A DNA stretch of 8,067 nucleotides from positions 1 to 8,067 of the forward strand of contig JAUVTM010000084.1 in NCBI GenBank assembly GCA_030601545.1. Reading direction: 5' to 3'. Of the stretch, positions 6,624 through 8,067 are shown piece by piece. Numbering within the stretch: position 1 is the stretch's first letter; each line of letters opens with the position of its first letter. The notes below the pieces were generated by a model, which saw nothing but the letters and a program-made list of their open reading frames with translations, was not told the DNA's origin and searched no databases. The translations under genes were made by a program, and so were the position numbers. Origin of the DNA: Syntrophobacterales bacterium. Its GTDB lineage: Bacteria; Desulfobacterota; Syntrophobacteria; BM002.

Positions 6624-6826
6624 CTGGCCCGAATTATTCATGAATCAAAGGGGATTCATGAATAATCCTCCTTGCGGACTTCGACTGCGGCCTTTTCAGG
6701 CCTCCGCTCAGGGCTAGCCTTGAGCAAGGTGTGGCAAACACCGCGTCGAAACCTGCATGAGAGCAAATAGCTTTCATGCAGGTGCTTGTTCACGAATCCC
6801 AAGGATTCGTGAATTATGCAGGCTAG
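6624..6826. repeat. 203-bp multi-hairpin repeat, diverged relative of the 194-377 element
   Basis: The outer ends 6624-6645 (CTGGCCCGAATTATTCATGA...) and 6805-6826 (...GAATTATGCAGGCTAG) are inverted repeats matching at 17 of 22 positions. Each also resembles an end of the 194-377 element: the left end matches at 17 of 21, the right end at 18 of 22 (ATTCGTGAATTATGCAGG against ATTCATGAAATATCCGGG). Unlike that element, the interior is a string of separate hairpins. They are a perfect 14-bp stem (6633-6646 with 6653-6666), a branched unit (6681-6749), a 9-bp stem (6752-6760 with 6774-6782) and an 11-bp stem (6789-6799 with 6803-6813). A run of six T (6827-6832) follows the right end but is too far from the last stem for a standard terminator. 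No protein is encoded. Likely a non-autonomous mobile element or a structured RNA/DNA unit placed just upstream of the deacetylase gene. Confidence 0.8.
6681..6749 (+). other. Cloverleaf-like three-arm fold inside the second repeat
   Basis: An outer stem TCGAC(T)GCGG (6681-6690) pairs with CCGCGTCGA (6741-6749) through nine pairs and one bulged T. Within it lie three arms: GGCCT-TTTC-AGGCC (6689-6702), a 20-bp near-palindrome around GGGCTAGCC (6706-6725, one G.T pair) and GGTGT-GGCAA-ACACC (6728-6742). The first and third arms compete with the inner edge of the outer stem by two bases each. It lacks tRNA consensus bases (no GGTTCGA T-loop, wrong loop sizes), so it is not a tRNA. Role is unknown. 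Confidence 0.5.
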
Positions 6827-6877
6827 TTTTTTCGCTGCTAATGGCCGAATTCCCAATGGCGTGTTTTGGTAACAAAC

Positions 6878-8067
6878 ATGGCGAAACGGACCAAGAAAAA
6901 GCACTCAGCGAAACGTGCCAGACGACCACCGCGGAAAAGTACTTCCAGGAAGGATCTTTTGCTCCGTTGGCCGGTCGGAATAGGACTCTTGGCCCTTGTA
7001 TGTTTGCTCCTGGGTTTGTGGCTGGCTCAAGACCGTCGATACGAGAAGACTGCCGTCCCGGCCTATGAGGAAGAGAGGAGCAACCGTTTTGGCGAGCTGG
7101 TAAGTGAGGTGGAACTTATCATTTACCAAAGCCTGCGCCAGCTGGGAGTACATGCATCTCAGGTTCAATTCCGCCAGGTGATACATCGAGTCCAGCACAA
7201 TAGACAGTGGGATTTTACCGAACTCGAGGTCACACTTCCCCAAGAGCAGAGCTTGGCCAGCGTTCATAAGCTTTTTACCAAGAATATGGGAGCCTTAACC
7301 GGGCAAGTAACCTTAGAAAGCAGTAAAAAGACAGGCTCGGATTTGGAACTGCTCATTAGGGTCGAAGGGAATCTAACCCACCGCTTGGCCCTTTTCCAAG
7401 GACGCAAGCAAGCCTCGCAAAAGGCACAGCCGACAGCAGTCCCTAAGGTGGCCATTGTTATCGATGATTTGGGCTACGACGGCAAACTAGCAAGAAAATT
7501 CCTCACGATTGAAGGGCCGTTGTCGTTTTCTGTCCTTCCACATGGCACGTTCAGTAAGAGTATCGCCCGGAGAATTCATGATGCTGGTCAGGAACTCCTG
7601 CTTCACCTTCCCATGGAGCCAACAGGCTACCCGGAAGTGGATCCGGGAGTTGGGGCTCTTTTAGTGGAGATGACAGAAGTGGAGCTTGTGCAGACCCTCA
7701 GGAAAAACCTGGATGCTTTCCCGTATGTCAAAGGAGTCAATAACCATATGGGCTCCAAGTTCTGCCAAGATGAAAGAAAATTGAGACCTGTTATGCTGGA
7801 ACTCCATACTCGCGGTCTCTTTTTCTTGGACAGCAGGACCACCAGCAAGACAAAAGCATATACAGTGGCGCAAGAGCTTCATGTCCCCTCTGCTGAGCGA
7901 AATGTTTTCTTGGACAACATTCAAAATCCCCGGGCCATCCGCGCTCAGTTGAACCGACTCACTGAGTTGGCACGTCTCAGAGGCGGAGCCATTGGCATAG
8001 CCCATCCCCATGAGGTTACCCTCGAGGTACTCAGACAAGAGATTCCCAAACTGTCTAGGAAGGGTGT
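6878..8067 (+). CDS. Divergent polysaccharide deacetylase (YibQ/DUF610-like), partial at right edge
   Basis: An open frame from ATG 6878 to the window end with no stop (396 codons seen). It begins MAKRTKKKHSAKRARRPPRK: 14 Lys/Arg in the first 30 residues, then one membrane anchor at about 31-50 (WPVGIGLLALVCLLLGLWLA), so the rest should lie in the periplasm. A linker region of about 140 residues follows, then the deacetylase-like NodB/YibQ fold from about residue 190. The family motifs are visible: VAIVIDDLGYD (Asp196, Asp197), LLLHLPMEP, VNNHMGSKF (His290), FFLDSRTT (Asp318) and IGIAHPHE (His376, His378). These are the conserved metal- and active-site-like residues of the divergent deacetylase family, whose true substrate is not established. 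In E. coli the homologue yibQ sits directly after envC; here ctpA lies between. ATG 6878 has no good Shine-Dalgarno sequence; an in-frame TTG at 6866 is the only other start before an upstream stop at 6839. Confidence 0.9.
   Translation, partial: MAKRTKKKHSAKRARRPPRKSTSRKDLLLRWPVGIGLLALVCLLLGLWLAQDRRYEKTAVPAYEEERSNRFGELVSEVELIIYQSLRQLGVHASQVQFRQVIHRVQHNRQWDFTELEVTLPQEQSLASVHKLFTKNMGALTGQVTLESSKKTGSDLELLIRVEGNLTHRLALFQGRKQASQKAQPTAVPKVAIVIDDLGYDGKLARKFLTIEGPLSFSVLPHGTFSKSIARRIHDAGQELLLHLPMEPTGYPEVDPGVGALLVEMTEVELVQTLRKNLDAFPYVKGVNNHMGSKFCQDERKLRPVMLELHTRGLFFLDSRTTSKTKAYTVAQELHVPSAERNVFLDNIQNPRAIRAQLNRLTELARLRGGAIGIAHPHEVTLEVLRQEIPKLSRKG

Noticed and set aside
6681..6749. Possible tRNA gene
   Set aside because: The fold is cloverleaf-like and tRNA-sized, but the T-loop, D-loop and anticodon-loop consensus and loop lengths are absent.
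194..6826. CRISPR array or phage attachment site
   Set aside because: The repeats are inverted pairs at distant sites, not regularly spaced direct repeats. No cas, integrase or tRNA gene is present.
6789..6832. Intrinsic terminator formed by the 11-bp hairpin and the six-T run
   Set aside because: The T-run begins 13 bases after the stem, too far for a standard terminator, and those bases belong to the repeat end.
6757..7068. 103-codon forward frame overlapping the second repeat and the deacetylase start
   Set aside because: It begins inside the hairpin repeat and overlaps, in another frame, the conserved start of the deacetylase gene, which has clear family motifs.

Overview
The window looks like a bacterial chromosome segment of roughly balanced GC from a Gram-negative, diderm organism. 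An outer-membrane TolC-family channel and a periplasmic EnvC-type activator show the diderm envelope. The gene order and protein style (FtsE-FtsX-EnvC-CtpA-divergent polysaccharide deacetylase, with thiD and a lone TolC-family gene upstream) best fit a Desulfobacterota (former Deltaproteobacteria) lineage. That assignment is inference from remembered family resemblance, not a database result.

Layout, all genes on the + strand: the 3' end of thiD (1-196); a 184-bp near-perfect palindromic repeat whose left end contains the thiD stop codon (194-377); a TolC-family outer-membrane protein (430-1788); a 153-bp gap with a small hairpin; then a tight ftsE (1942-2664), ftsX (2669-3562), envC-like (3559-4770) run with a 4-bp gap and an ATGA overlap. 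A 205-bp gap with a small inverted repeat follows, then an S41 carboxyl-terminal processing protease (4976-6307), then a 570-bp gap. That gap holds 316 bp with no recognisable gene and a 203-bp multi-hairpin repeat (6624-6826) related to the first one. Last is a divergent polysaccharide deacetylase / YibQ-type protein (6878 to beyond the right edge), which is open at the window end.

How the genes may work together: FtsEX is an ABC-type complex that in other bacteria controls the periplasmic coiled-coil protein EnvC, which switches on cell-wall amidases during cell separation. The EnvC here has lost the zinc-binding residues of its LytM domain, so it should be an activator rather than an enzyme. 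The neighbouring CtpA-type protease and the YibQ-type deacetylase-fold protein are frequent genomic companions of EnvC in proteobacteria, so 1942-8067 reads as a cell-envelope remodelling and division module. The TolC-like channel has no pump or adaptor gene beside it in this window.

The least conventional content lies between the genes. There are two clear copies (194-377, 6624-6826) and one possible relic (4844-4894) of a palindromic repeat family whose ends read roughly YTRGCCCG-(A/T-rich)-TTCATGAAT. No transposase is present in the window, so these look like non-autonomous (MITE- or REPIN-like) elements or structured RNA/DNA modules. They are my main candidates for something undescribed.
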